This document shows positions 1 to 11,000 of a stretch of DNA of 43,833 nt, piece after piece; within the stretch, counting starts at the first letter, position 1, and every line of letters begins with the position of its first letter. The translations under genes were made by a program, and so were the position numbers. The notes under the pieces were generated by a model. It did not search any database and was not told where the DNA came from. It worked only from the letters and a program-made list of their open reading frames with translations. Origin of the DNA: Streptacidiphilus pinicola (GTDB lineage Bacteria; Actinomycetota; Actinomycetes; Streptomycetales; Streptomycetaceae); the NCBI RefSeq assembly GCF_003258295.1, contig NZ_QKYN01000093.1, forward strand, positions 1-43,833, written 5' to 3'.

Positions 1-27
1 GGTCGGGGTGGTCGGGGTGGTGGTCAC
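1..27 (-). CDS. possible 5' end of a gene running off the left edge
   Basis: On the minus strand a GTG at 27-25 opens a frame that stays open to the window edge and reads V-T-T-T-P-T-T-P-T. A purine-rich GAAGGGA lies about 11 bases upstream, just after the stop of the small gene at 44-250. The Thr/Pro-rich N-terminus could be a linker of a further cluster gene. Nine codons are too few to identify a product, and the stretch could simply be a GGTCGGGGT-type tandem repeat with no gene. Confidence 0.25.
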
Positions 28-43
28 GGTGGTCGTCGTCCCT

Positions 44-250
44 TCAGGCCGCGTGGCCGTGCTCGGCGGTCGGCGCCAGGCCGGACCAGCGGGCGAGCAC
101 CAGCTGCGGGTCGCCCTCGGCGAGGTCCCGCAGCAGCGCGGCGACCTGGTCCGCCCCGCGCACGCTGCAGACCCGTCGGCAGCGGTAGGTGATGAGCACG
201 ACGTTCTCCTCGGAGTGCCGTTGGTAACCGAAGTACGGTGGACGGTTCAT
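44..250 (-). CDS. small protein of unknown function (68 aa)
   Basis: A 68-residue ORF with an ATG start and a good GAAGG ribosome binding site nine bases upstream, which makes it a credible gene. It has no signal peptide or membrane segment. The N-terminal half is mixed polar and aromatic with two cysteines in RCRRVCSV; the C-terminal half includes a probable helix (ADQVAALLRDLAEGD). I do not recognise the family. It lies 55 bases downstream of the antiporter on the same strand and is probably co-transcribed with it. Its place beside MbtH and NRPS genes suggests, but does not show, a role linked to the peptide cluster. Confidence 0.6.
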   Translation of the reverse strand: MNRPPYFGYQRHSEENVVLITYRCRRVCSVRGADQVAALLRDLAEGDPQLVLARWSGLAPTAEHGHAA

Positions 251-305
251 CGCTGACTGCCTTCTTTCGCCTGGGACCTGGAAGGGGGTGGGCGACGCGT
301 GCCGC

Positions 306-1610
306 TCAGACGGTCTGGACCTCGCGCACGGGTGCGACGGCGGGCTCGGGTGTCGGCACCGACGTCGGGCCGGTGATCCGCAGGAACCGCAGCACCGGGC
401 CGGCCAGCGCGGTGGTGAGCAGCGCCACCAGCACCATCACGGTGAACAGCTCCCCGGAGATCAGGCCGAGTTGACGGCCGATGCCGAGCACGACGATCTC
501 GGTCAGCCCGCGGGTGTTCATCAGCGTGCCGAAGGCCAGCGCCTCACGGCCGCGCAGGCCGGCCAGCCGGACCGGGAGCCCGGCGCCGAGGAACTTCCCG
601 GCGGAGGCCACCAACAGCGCCGCGACGAGCAGCAGCAGGCCGGACACGCCCAGGTGGCGGATGTCGACGGACAGGCCGGTCAGCATGAAGAAGACCGGGA
701 GCAGCAGGGTGGCGGCCCGGTCCAGCGGCACCCCGACCTGCTGCATCAGCTCGTCGCCCAGCCCGGCGCCCGCCGAGGTGCGACGCGGCATCAGCAGGCC
801 GAAGGCGAAGGCGCCGAAGATGGGGTGGACGCCGATCCAGGAGGTCGCGAAGGCCGCGAAGAGGATCCCGCACAGCACCACGGCGGTCGCCGCGCCGGGG
901 TTGCCGACCGCGTTCAGCCGCGCCAGCACCCGGTGCAGCAGCGGGCGCACCACCAGGACCATCGCTGCGGCGAAGGCGGCCGTCCAGCCCAGCATCACCC
1001 AGAAGCCGCCGCTCTTCTGGCCGCCTGCGACGGCGGTGACCAGGACCAGCACGCACCAGGCGACCACGTCGCCGAGCGCGGCGGAGCTCATCGCCATCAC
1101 CCCGACCCGGGTCCGGGTCAGCCCCTGGTCGCGCAGCAGTCGGGCCAGCACCGGGAAGGCGGTGATGGAGAAGGCCGTGGCGAGGAAGAGCACGAAGGCC
1201 AACGGGCGGGCCCCGTGCGGCGCCTGGTCCCGGATCAGGGTCGCGAAGCCGCCGCCGAGCGCGAAGGGCAGGGCCATGGCGAGCACCGCCACCGCGCCGA
1301 CCGAGCCGCGGGCGCCGCGCATCTGACGCGCGTCGAGCTCCCAGCCGCACAGGAACATCAGCAGTACGAGGCCCAGGTTCGCGATGGCCGAGAGCGGCAG
1401 CCGTGCGTCGGCAGGGAAGAGATGGTCGGGCAGGTCACCGGGCAGCAGCCCCAGCACGCTGGGACCGAGCAGCAGCCCGGCGGCGATCTCGGCGACGACC
1501 GGCGGCTGGTGCAGGCGTCGCAGCAGGCGCGCCAGCAGCGCGCAGACGGCGACGACGATGGCGATGTCGGCGAGGACCACTGCCTCCACCGGGATCGCGG
1601 GCGGTGCCAT
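306..1610 (-). CDS. cation:proton antiporter (CPA2/KefB-type membrane domain)
   Basis: This 434-residue protein is almost entirely hydrophobic, with about a dozen membrane segments. Motifs typical of the Na+/H+ exchanger (CPA2) family are present: PPVVAEIAAGLLLGPSVLG near the N-terminus and AFSITAFPVLARLLRDQGL about one third of the way in. It probably exchanges a monovalent cation for protons across the cytoplasmic membrane. It has only the transport domain, with no C-terminal RCK/TrkA domain. The ATG start has GGAGGT four to five bases upstream. Antiporters of this type recur in actinobacterial peptide antibiotic clusters, where export or self-protection roles have been proposed; that link is inferred here from position. 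A hairpin between it and the MbtH gene suggests its own promoter in 1611-1712. Confidence 0.88.
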   Translation of the reverse strand: MAPPAIPVEAVVLADIAIVVAVCALLARLLRRLHQPPVVAEIAAGLLLGPSVLGLLPGDLPDHLFPADARLPLSAIANLGLVLLMFLCGWELDARQMRGARGSVGAVAVLAMALPFALGGGFATLIRDQAPHGARPLAFVLFLATAFSITAFPVLARLLRDQGLTRTRVGVMAMSSAALGDVVAWCVLVLVTAVAGGQKSGGFWVMLGWTAAFAAAMVLVVRPLLHRVLARLNAVGNPGAATAVVLCGILFAAFATSWIGVHPIFGAFAFGLLMPRRTSAGAGLGDELMQQVGVPLDRAATLLLPVFFMLTGLSVDIRHLGVSGLLLLVAALLVASAGKFLGAGLPVRLAGLRGREALAFGTLMNTRGLTEIVVLGIGRQLGLISGELFTVMVLVALLTTALAGPVLRFLRITGPTSVPTPEPAVAPVREVQTV

Positions 1611-1712
1611 GGTGACCTCCAGAGCGCGGGCGGGAGTGAGTGCTGCGAGTGTCGCGAGCAGGACCCGGCCGACTGAAGGAAAGCGCCCGGCAATTTTGGC
1701 CGGACAGGCAAG

Positions 1713-1742
1713 TGCCGCCCGGTTCCTGGGAACCGGGCGGCA
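1713..1742 (-). terminator. hairpin terminator after the MbtH gene
   Basis: A perfect 14-bp inverted repeat (TGCCGCCCGGTTCC and its complement) with almost no loop begins 22 bases after the MbtH stop. No U-tract follows, which is common for streptomycete terminators. It probably ends the SDR-dioxygenase-NRPS2-MbtH transcript. Confidence 0.65.
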
Positions 1743-1763
1743 GCTGCGACGGGGCGGAGCGGG

Positions 1764-1985
1764 TCAGGCGGCCGAGGTCGCGGCGGCCGCCGCGACCAGG
1801 CTCTTGGGCCGCATGTCGGTCCAGGCCTCCTCGATGTGGGCCAGGCAGATCTCCCGGTCCTCCGGGCCGCGGATGACCGTCCAGCCGGCCGGGACGGCCG
1901 CGAAGCTCGGCCACAGCGAGTACTGCCCCTCGTCGTTGACCAGGGCGAGGTAGGACTGGTCCTTGTTCTCGAACGGGTTGGCCAT
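1764..1985 (-). CDS. MbtH family protein
   Basis: This 73-residue protein carries the MbtH signature: NPFEN at the start, then N-x-E-x-Q-x-SLWP, VPAGW and the [12 protein letters not shown] block. MbtH proteins bind adenylation domains of NRPSs and aid their folding and activity, so it most likely serves A domains of NRPS1 and/or NRPS2. The ATG at 1985 was chosen because AAGGAG lies six bases upstream and the protein then begins exactly at the conserved MANPFEN; the longer in-frame extension to 2105 is Pro/Gly-rich and unlike the family. It follows NRPS2 by 112 bases on the same strand. The C-terminus ends in an Ala-rich tail of no evident function. Confidence 0.96.
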   Translation of the reverse strand: MANPFENKDQSYLALVNDEGQYSLWPSFAAVPAGWTVIRGPEDREICLAHIEEAWTDMRPKSLVAAAAATSAA

Positions 1986-2097
1986 GACGGACTCCTTCTC
2001 GGTGGGTGGTGCGTGGGTCGGGATGGGTGTGCTGTTCTTGCCGGTTCCGTCCCCCGGGCCGCCGGTGGGGCCGCGGGGACGAGCTGTGGGGTGCGGG

Positions 2098-5000
2098 TCA
2101 GACACGGAGCAGCTCCTCGAACTCGTCGAGCTCCTCGGCGCTGAGGTCCACCAGGGAGGGCGAATCGGCCTCCGGCTCGGCCTCGGTCGGTGCCGTGTCG
2201 GCCGTTTCGGCCTGGGTGGCCACCTCGGCGAGGCCGGCCGCGGTCTTGGCCGCGAACACGTCCCGGGGTGCGAAGAGCAAGCCGGCCTTGCGGGCGCGCG
2301 AGACGAGCTGGATGGAGGTGATGGAGTCGCCGCCGAGCTCGAAGAAGCTGTCGTCGATGCCGACCCGGGCGAGGCCGAGGAGGTCGGCGATGAGCGAGCA
2401 CAGCAGCTCCTCGCGCGGGGTGCGCGGGGCGCGGCTGTCGGCGCCGCCGGTGAACTCCGGTGCGGGCAGTGCCCGGCGGTCGAGTTTGCCGGTGACGGTC
2501 ACCGGCAGCGCCCCGAGGGTGACGAAGGCTGCCGGGACCATGTACTCGGGCAGCGTCCGGGCCAGGTGGGCGCGGAGCCGCTCGGGTTCGGGGGTGGCGC
2601 CGTCGGTGGGCACCAGGTAGGCGACCAGGCGCTTGACCCCGGGCTGGTCCTCGCGGACCACGACGGTGGCCTGGTCGACGTCGGCGTGGCGGAGCAGGGT
2701 CGCCTCGATCTCGCCTAGCTCGATCCGGAAGCCGCGGACCTTGACCTGGTCGTCGGCGCGGCCGGCGAACTCCAGCCGCCCGTCGGGCGTCCAGCGGGCC
2801 AGGTCGCCGGTCCGGTACATCCGCTCGCCGGGCGCGCCGAACGGGTAGGCGACGAAGGCGCTCGCCGTCCGTCCCGGCTGGTCCACGTAGCCGTTGGCCA
2901 GCGCGCCGCCGGCGATGTACAGCTCTCCGGTCGCGCCGGGCGGGACGGGGCGCAGGGCCTCGTCGAGCACGTAGACCCGGGTGCCGGCGATCGGGGAGCC
3001 GATCACCGGGACGTCGCCCGCCCGCAGCGCCTGGGAGGCGGTGGCGATGACGGTGGCCTCGGTGGGCCCGTAGGCGTTGACCACGCGCCGTCCCGGCGCC
3101 CAGCGCTCCAGCAGCGAGGGCGGGCAGGCCTCGGCGCCGACCACGAGCCCGGTCAGGCTCGGCACGCTCGCCGGGTCCATCGCGGCCAGCAGCGACGGCA
3201 CGATCAGCGCGTGGGTGACCCGGTGCCGGGCGATCAGCTCCACCAGCTGCTCCCCGGGGAGCCGGGACTCGCCCGGTGCCAGCACCAGGGCGGCACCGGC
3301 CAGCAGGGAGACGCTCAGCTCGAACACCACGGCGTCGAAGCCGGGGGAGGAGAACTGCAGGACGGCGCTGTCCGGGGTGATGGCCAGCCGCTCGACCATG
3401 CTCCGGCTGAGGCCGGCCAGCCCGCGGTGGGTGACCTCGACGCCCTTGGGGGTGCCGGTCGAGCCGGAGGTGTAGATGAGGTAGGCCGGGTGGTCCGGGG
3501 TGACGGCGCCGACCGGATCGGTGTCCGGCAGCGCGTCGAGCACCGCCCGCAGCTCGGGGGCGTCCAGGTGGACCGTGTGCCCGACGACGGCGGCCGCGGC
3601 CGGTTCGCTGCGGCCGGTGGTGATCAGGCAGCTCGGCTTGGCGTCGGTGAGGATGTGCTGGATCCGGTCGGCCGGGTAGGCCAGGTCCAGGGGGACGAAC
3701 GCGGCCCCGGTCTTGGTGACCGCCAGCACGGCGGTGATCCACTCGACGCCGCGCGGCAGGGCCAGGGCGACCCGGCTGCCGGGGCCGACGCCGCCGCCGG
3801 CCAGGTGGTGTGCCAGCCGGTTGGCGGCCCGGTTCAGCTCGCCGTAGCCGATCCGGACGTCGTCGCAGACCAGCGCGGTGGCCTCGGGGTCGCGGGCGAC
3901 CTGGGCCGCGAAGAGCCGGGCCATGGTGGTGCCGGTCGGGGCGGGCTCGACCGCGTTCCACTCCCGCAGCACCAGCTCGCGCTGGCGCGGCGTCAGCAAC
4001 TCCACCTCGGCCACGCGTCGGTCCAGCCCGGTCGCCAGCGAGGTGAGCAGCAGACGCAGCTGTTCGGCCAGCCGGCCCGCCGTCTCCTCGTCGTAGACGT
4101 CCGTGCGGTAGCCGAGCTCCAGCCGCCAGCCCGCGTCGCCCGGGGTCACCGCGAGGCTCAGCGGGTAGTGGATCACCGGCGGTTGCTCGTCGCCCTCGTA
4201 GGCGTGGACGCGCAGCCCCTCGCTCTGCAGCGAGTCCTCGTTCCAGTCCAGGTTCTGGAAGACCACCACGGCGTCGAACAGGGCGGTGTGCCCGGTGTGG
4301 CGCAGGATGGCCGGCAGGCTGGTGTGGTGGTGCGCGGTCAGCGCGGCCTGTCGCTCCTGCAGCGCGGTGAGCACCTCGGCCAGGGTCGCGCCGGGGTCGA
4401 GCGGGACCCGGACCGGGACGGTGTTGATGAGCAGCCCGATCATGTCCTCCACGCCGGGGAGCTCCGGCGGGCGTCCGGAGACGGTGGCGCCGAAGACGAC
4501 GTCCTGCCGACCGGTGAGCGTGGACAGCAGCAGCGCCCAGGCGCCCTGGATCAGCGTGTTGCTGGTCAGGCCACGGGAGCGGGCCGCGGCGGCGAGGGCC
4601 TGCGCGGTCGGCGCGTCGAGCGAGCTGACGATGCGCGCCGGCGGCTCCTCCAGGGTGGTCGCGGCGCCGGGCGCGACCAGGGTCGGCTCCTCCAGCCCGG
4701 CCAGCTCCTCGCCCCAGGCGGCCAGCCCGGCCGCCTCGTCCTGCGCCGCGAGCCAGCTCAGGTAGGTGCGGAACGGGGCCGGCTGCGGCAGCGCGCTCGT
4801 GTCGCCGTCCGCCCGGTAGATCCGCAGCACCTCCTCCAGCGCGTGCGTCATGGACCAGCCGTCCCAGATGACGTGGTGGCTGGTGATGACGAGCAGCTGC
4901 CGCTCGGCGCCGAGCCGGACCAGCGCGACGCGGACCAGCGGCGGGGCCGCCGGGTCGAAGCGGGTGGCCCGGTCGGTGGCGAGGATCGCGGCGGTGTGGA

Positions 5001-8000
5001 CGTGCTGCTCCGCGGCGGAGAGGTGGGTGAGGTCGTGCTCGGTCCACGGGATCGGGGCGCTGCTCGGGATGATCTGCACGGCCTCGCCGTCGGCGCGCAG
5101 CGCGAAGCCGGCGCGCAGCGCGGCGTGGCGGTCCAGCAGGGTCTGGAAGGCGGCCCGCAGCCGCTCCGCGTCCACCTCGCCGTCGAGCCGCAGCGGCGCC
5201 TGCATCGCGTACGGGTCGGTGCCCTCGCCGTCGTAGACGGCGTGGAAGAACAGGCCCTGCTGCAGCGGGGTCACCGGCCAGATCTCGTCCACCGGGCCGT
5301 AGCCGGCCGTCAGTTCGGCGTACTCGGCCGGGTCCAGGTCCAGCAGCGGGCCGTCGGCCCAGGTGACCGGGTCGGTGTCGGCGAGGGCGACCGCGAGTGG
5401 GCTGATCCCGGCGACGGTCTTGCCGGCGAAGACGTCACGCGGGGCGAACACCAGGCCGGCCCGGCGGGCCTTGGTGGCCAGCGCGATGGAGGTGATGGAG
5501 TCGCCGCCGAGCTCGAAGAAGCTGTCGTCGATGCCGACCCGGGTGAGTCCCAGGACCTCCGCGAAGAGCGCGCAGAGCAGCTCCTCGTGCTCGTCGCGCG
5601 GGGCGCGGCTGTCCGCGCTGCCGGTGAACTCCGGTGCGGGCAGCGCCTTGCGGTTCACCTTGCCGGTCGCGCCGAGCGGCAGCGCGTCCAGCACGACGAA
5701 GGCGGCGGGGACCATGTAGTCGGGCAGCGCGGCGGCGAGGTGCTCGCGCAGGCTGTGGGGCTGCGGCGGCTCGCTGCTGGGGACCACGTAGGCCGCCAGC
5801 CGTTTGACGCCGGGCCGGTCCTCCCGGGCGACGACCGCGGCCTGGCCCACCAGCGGGTGGCGGCGCAGCGCGGTCTCGATCTCGCCGAGCTCGATGCGGA
5901 AGCCGCGGATCTTGACCTGCTCGTCGGCGCGGCCGAGGAACTCCAACTCGCCGTCCTCGGTCCAGCGGACCAGGTCGCCTGTGCGGTACATGCGCTCGCC
6001 CGGGCCGCCGAACGGGGAGGCGACGAAACGTTCCGCCGTCAGCATCGAGCGGTTGACGTAGCCGCGGGCCAGGCCCGCGCCGGCGATGTAGAGCTCGCCG
6101 GGGGTGCCCGGCGGCACCAGCCGCAGCGCCGCGTCCAGCACGTAGCAGCGGGCGTTCTCGACCGGGCGGCCGATCCGGGTGGTCACCTCGCCGGCGATGC
6201 GGCTGTAGGTGGAGTCCACGGTGCACTCGGTCGGACCGTAGAAGTTGTAGGCCGGAACCGGACCCGCGCCCAGCTCGCTCCACAGGCCGTCGTCGACCAG
6301 GTCGCCGCCGAGCGAGATCAGCCGGGGCCGGTAGTCGGGGGAGTCCAGCAGCCCGGCGGCCAGCAGCTGCGTCGCGTACAGCGGGGTGACGCTGAGCGAG
6401 TCGATGCCGTGCCGCGCCGAGTACGCGATCAGCCCCCGGGCGTCGCGGCGCAGGTCCTCCTCGACCAGGTGCAGCTCGTGCCCGGCGACCATGCGCAGCA
6501 GGTCGGCCCAGGCGGCGTCGAAGCCGAAGCCGGACACCAGCGCGACCTTGAGCCGCCGCCCGCCCGCCGCCTCGACCGCGGGCTGCATGTAGCCGTGGTT
6601 CTGGGCGTGGAACATGTTGACGATGTTCCGGTGGGTCACCGCGACGCCCTTGGGACGGCCGGTCGAGCCCGAGGTGTGGATCACGTAGGCCAGGTGGCCG
6701 GGCAGCAGCGGCCGCAACCGGTCGGCGTCGCCGAGGTCGTGGTCCGGCAGCGGCCCCGCCGCAGGCTCGTCGACCCGCAGCTCCGTCCAGCCGCCCGCGC
6801 CCTCCGGCACCCGGGACGCGGTCCCGGCGTCGGTGACGACCACCACCGGGCGCACGTCCTCCAGCAGGCCGTCGATCCGCTCCTGCGGCCAGGTCAGCTC
6901 GGTCGGCAGGTAGGTGCAGCCGGCCTTGAGGATGGCGAGCACGGCCACCACCGCGTCGACGGTCCGCGGCAGCAACACCGCGACCTTGTCGTCGGTGCCG
7001 GCGCCCAGCGCGACGAGCCGGTGCGCCAGCCGGTTGGCCCGCGCGTTCAACTCGGCGAAACCGAGCGCCTCCCCGCCGACGACCAGGGCCGTCTCCCGAG
7101 GAGTCGCCCGCACCTGCGCCTCGAACAGCTCCGGCAGGGTGGTGTCGTGGCCCTCGCCCTCGGTCGCGCTCCAGCGCCCGACCTGGGTGAGCTCCTGCTC
7201 CGACAGCAGCGGCAGGCGTCCCACCAGTTGTTCCGGGTCCTCGGCGAAGGCCCGCAGCACCCGGGCCAGACGCTCGGCCAGCCGCAGCGCCGCCGCGGCG
7301 TCGAACAGGTCCGGCCGGTAGCTGACCTCGACCCGCAGTTCCGTGCCGGGGAAGACGTCCAGGCTGAGCGGGAAGTGCGTGAAGCCGCCGGCCTGCTCGC
7401 CCGCCTGCTCCAGCGGACGCAGACTCAGCCCCGCGGTGCGCAGCGTGGACTCGTCCCACGGCGCGTTCTGGAACACCACCGAGGTGTCGAACAGTTCGGT
7501 GTGCCCGGTGCGGCGCAGGATCGCGGGCAGACTGCTGTGGTGGTACGGGGTCAGTCCGGCCTGCTGCTGCTGGATCGCGGCGAGCAGACCCGCGACGCTC
7601 TGCCCGGGGTCCAGGGTGACCCGGACGGGCACGGTGTTGATCAGCAGCCCGACGAGGTCCTCCACGCCGGCGACCTCCGGCGGACGGCCCGCGACGGTCG
7701 CGCCGAAGACCACGTCCTGCTGTCCGGTGACGGTGGACAGCAGCAGCGCCCAACCCGCCTGCACCAGCGTGTTGCTGGTCAGCCCGCGGGAGCGGGCCGC
7801 GGCCGCGAGCCGCTCGGTGCTCTCCGCGTCCAGGGTGGTCACCACCCGGGCCGGCAGCACCGGCGCGTCCGAGGAGGCCCCGGGCGCGACCAGTGTCGGC
7901 TCGGGCAGGTCGGCCAGGTGCGCGGCCCAGGCGTCGAGCGCCGCCTCGGCGTCCTGGCCCACCAGCCAGTCCAGGTAGCGGCGGTAGGGGACGGGCTCCG

Positions 8001-11000
8001 GCAGAGCGCCGGGCGCGCCGTCTGCCGCGTAGTGGGTCAGCACGTCGCCGATGGCCCGCGTCATGGACCAGCCGTCCCACACGATGTGGTGGCTGGTGAT
8101 CAGCAGCACGTGCTCGCGCGGCGCCAGCCGGACCAGGGCGACCCGGACCAGCGGCGGCCTGGCCACGTCGAAGCGGGTCGCGCGGTCCGCCGCCAGCAGC
8201 TCCGCGACACGGGCCCGCTGCCCCTCGGCGTCGAGGGCGGACAGGTCGAACTCCGCCCAGGGGACGGCCGCCCGGGCCGCGACGAGCTGGACCGGCTCCC
8301 CGTCGGCGCGCACGGCGAACCCGGCGCGCAGTGCGGCATGGCGGTCCACCAGGCTCTGGAAGGCGGCCCGCAGCCGCTCCGCGTCCAGCTCGCCCTCGAC
8401 CCGGAGGGGTATCTGGCCGACGTAGACGTCGCCCGGTCCCGTCCCGTCGTCGGCGCCCTCGTACAGGGCGTGGAAGAGCAGACCGTGCTGGAGCGGGGCC
8501 AGCGGCAGGATCTCCTCCACCGCGCCGCGCCCGGCGGTGAGTTCGGCGTACTCGCGCTCGTCCACGGTCACCAGCGGCCCGGCCGGGGCCGTCGCCGGGG
8601 CGGCCGGCCCGGTGGTGCCCGCCCGGCGGGCCAGCGCCACCACCGTCTTGCACTCGAAGACGTCGCGCGGGGCGAGCTTCAGCCCGGCCGCGCAGGCCCG
8701 CGCCGCGAGCTGGATGGAGGAGATCGAGTCGCCGCCGAGCTCGAAGAAGCTGTCGTCGATGCCGACCCGGTCGAGGCCGAGCAGGTCCGCGAAGAGGGAG
8801 CAGAGCAGCTCCTCGCGGTCGTCACGCGGGGCGCGGCTGTCGGCGTCGCCGGTGAACCGGGGCGCGGGCAGGGCCCTGCGGTCGAGCTTGCCGGCCACCG
8901 TGACCGGGAACGCGTCCAGCACCACGAACGCGGCGGGAACCATGTAGTGCGGCAGCGTCAGACCCAGCTGCTCGCGCAGCTCGTCCACGTCCGGGGCCTC
9001 ACCCTCCGGGACCAGGTAGGCCACCAGGCGCTTGACGCCGGGCTGGTCCTCCCGGACCACGACGACGGCCTGCCCCACGCCGGGCCGGGCGCCCAGGACG
9101 GCCTCGATCTCGCCCAGCTCGATGCGGAAGCCGTGGACCTTCACCTGGTGGTCGGCGCGGCCGACGAACTCCAGCTGCCCGTCCGCGGTCCAGCGCACCA
9201 GGTCCCCGCTGCGGTACATGCGGTCACCGGGCGCGCCGAACGGGCAGGCCGCGAAGGCCGCGAGGGTCTGCGCCGGGTCGCCGACGTAGCCGCGGGCCAG
9301 GCCCGGCCCGCCGATGTACAGCTCCCCGGTGAAGCCGGGCGGGACCGGTCGCAGGTACGGGTCCAGCACGTGGAGCCTGGCGCCGGCGATCGGACGGCCG
9401 ATGACCGGCACGTCCCCGGGGTTCAGCGGCTCCGACGCGGCGACCACGACCGTGGTCTCGGTGGGCCCGTAGACGTTGTGGAGGCGGCGGCCGGGCGCCC
9501 AGCGCTCCAGCAGCGCCGGCGGCAGGGCCTCGGCGCCGACCGCCAGCGTGGTCAGCGAGGGCACGCTCGCCGGGTCGACGGCGGCCAGCAGCGACGGGAC
9601 GATGAACATGTGCGAGACGCCGTGCCGGGCGATCAGCTCGACCAGCTGCTCGCCGGGCAGCCGCGCCTCGCCGGGGGCCAGCACCAGCCGCGCGCCGGAC
9701 AGCAGCGACATGCACAGCTCCATGACGATGGCGTCGAAGCTGGGCGAGGAGAACTGCAGCACCGTGCTCTCGGAGGTGATCCGCAGACCGGTCGACAGGC
9801 TGTGGGCGAGGCCCGCGAGGCCCCGGTGGGTGACGTCGACGCCCTTCGGCGTGCCGGTCGAGCCCGAGGTGTAGATGAGGTAGGCGCTCTGCTCGGGGCC
9901 GATACCCGGCGCGGGGTTGTCCGTCGGACGGTCGCGCAGCGCCGCCCGCAGCTCCGGGTCGTCCAGGAGGAGCATCGGGGCCGCCACGGTCTCGCGGGCG
10001 AGCCGGGTCCGGCTCGTGGTGATCACGCAGCCCGGCCGGGCGTCGGCGAGGACGAGCCCGATACGTTCGAACGGGAAGGCCAGGTCGACAGGGACGAAGG
10101 TGGCGCCGGTCTTGGTGACGGCCAGCACCGCGGTGACCCAGTCGGTGCCGCGGGGCAGCGCCACCGCCACCCGGGAGCCGGGGCCCACGCCGTGCTCGGC
10201 GGACAGCTGGTGGGCGAGGCGGTTGGCCGCCTCGTTGAGTTCGGCGTAGCTGATCGCGTCGTCCTCGCAGAGCAGCGCGGTGGCCGCGCCGTCGCGGGCG
10301 GCTCGCGCCTCGAAGAGCTGGGCCAGGGTGGCCGGCGCCGGCTGGGCCGGGGCCTGGTTCCACTCGGTCAGCACCCGGTGCAGTCCCTCCGGGGAGAGCA
10401 GCGGCACCTGGGCCACCGTCCGCTCCGGCTCCTCGGCGAGGACCGTCAGCAGCTGCCCCAGGCAGTCCACCAGGCCCTGTACGAAGTCGGCGTCGAACGC
10501 GTCCTGGCGGTAGCTCAGCTCGATGCTCAGCCGCGACCCGGGGAAGACGGCGAGAGTCAGCGGGAAGTGGCCGAAGCCGCGCCCGTCCCGCGCCTCCTGC
10601 GGCAGCAGGTCCAGCTGCTCGCCGCGCAGGAAGCCCGCCTCCCACAGGCCCGGGGAGTCGGCGTCGGCCGCGAAGTTCTCAAAGCCGATGGAGGTGTCGA
10701 ACAGCTCGTCGAAGCCGCTCCGCCGCTGGATCGCGGCCAGGCTCAGGTGGTGGTACGGCGACAGGGCGGCCTGCTGCTCCTGGATCTCGGCCAGCAGCGC
10801 GCCGACCGGCCGCGCCGGGTGCAGCGAGACGCGCACCGGCACGGTGTTGACCAGCAGACCGACGATCTGCTCGACCCCCGGCAGCTGCGGCGGACGGCCC
10901 GACACCGTGGTGCCGAAGACCACGTCCTGGTTCCGGGTCAGCGCGGAGAGCAGCATCGCCCAGGCGCCCTGGAGCAGGGTGTTCATGGTCAGGCCCCGGC

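Noticed and set aside
1688..1706. Second hairpin near the antiporter (CCGGC around an AATTTTGG loop)
   Set aside because: Stem of only about five bases; not convincing as a terminator or operator by itself.
1988..2105. Longer MbtH start at 2105
   Set aside because: The extra 40 residues are Pro/Gly/Thr-rich, absent from the family, and the internal ATG has an AAGGAG site.
2098..2240. Thioesterase or reductase release domain at the end of NRPS2
   Set aside because: Only about 40 residues follow the last T domain, with no GxSxG or Rossmann motif.
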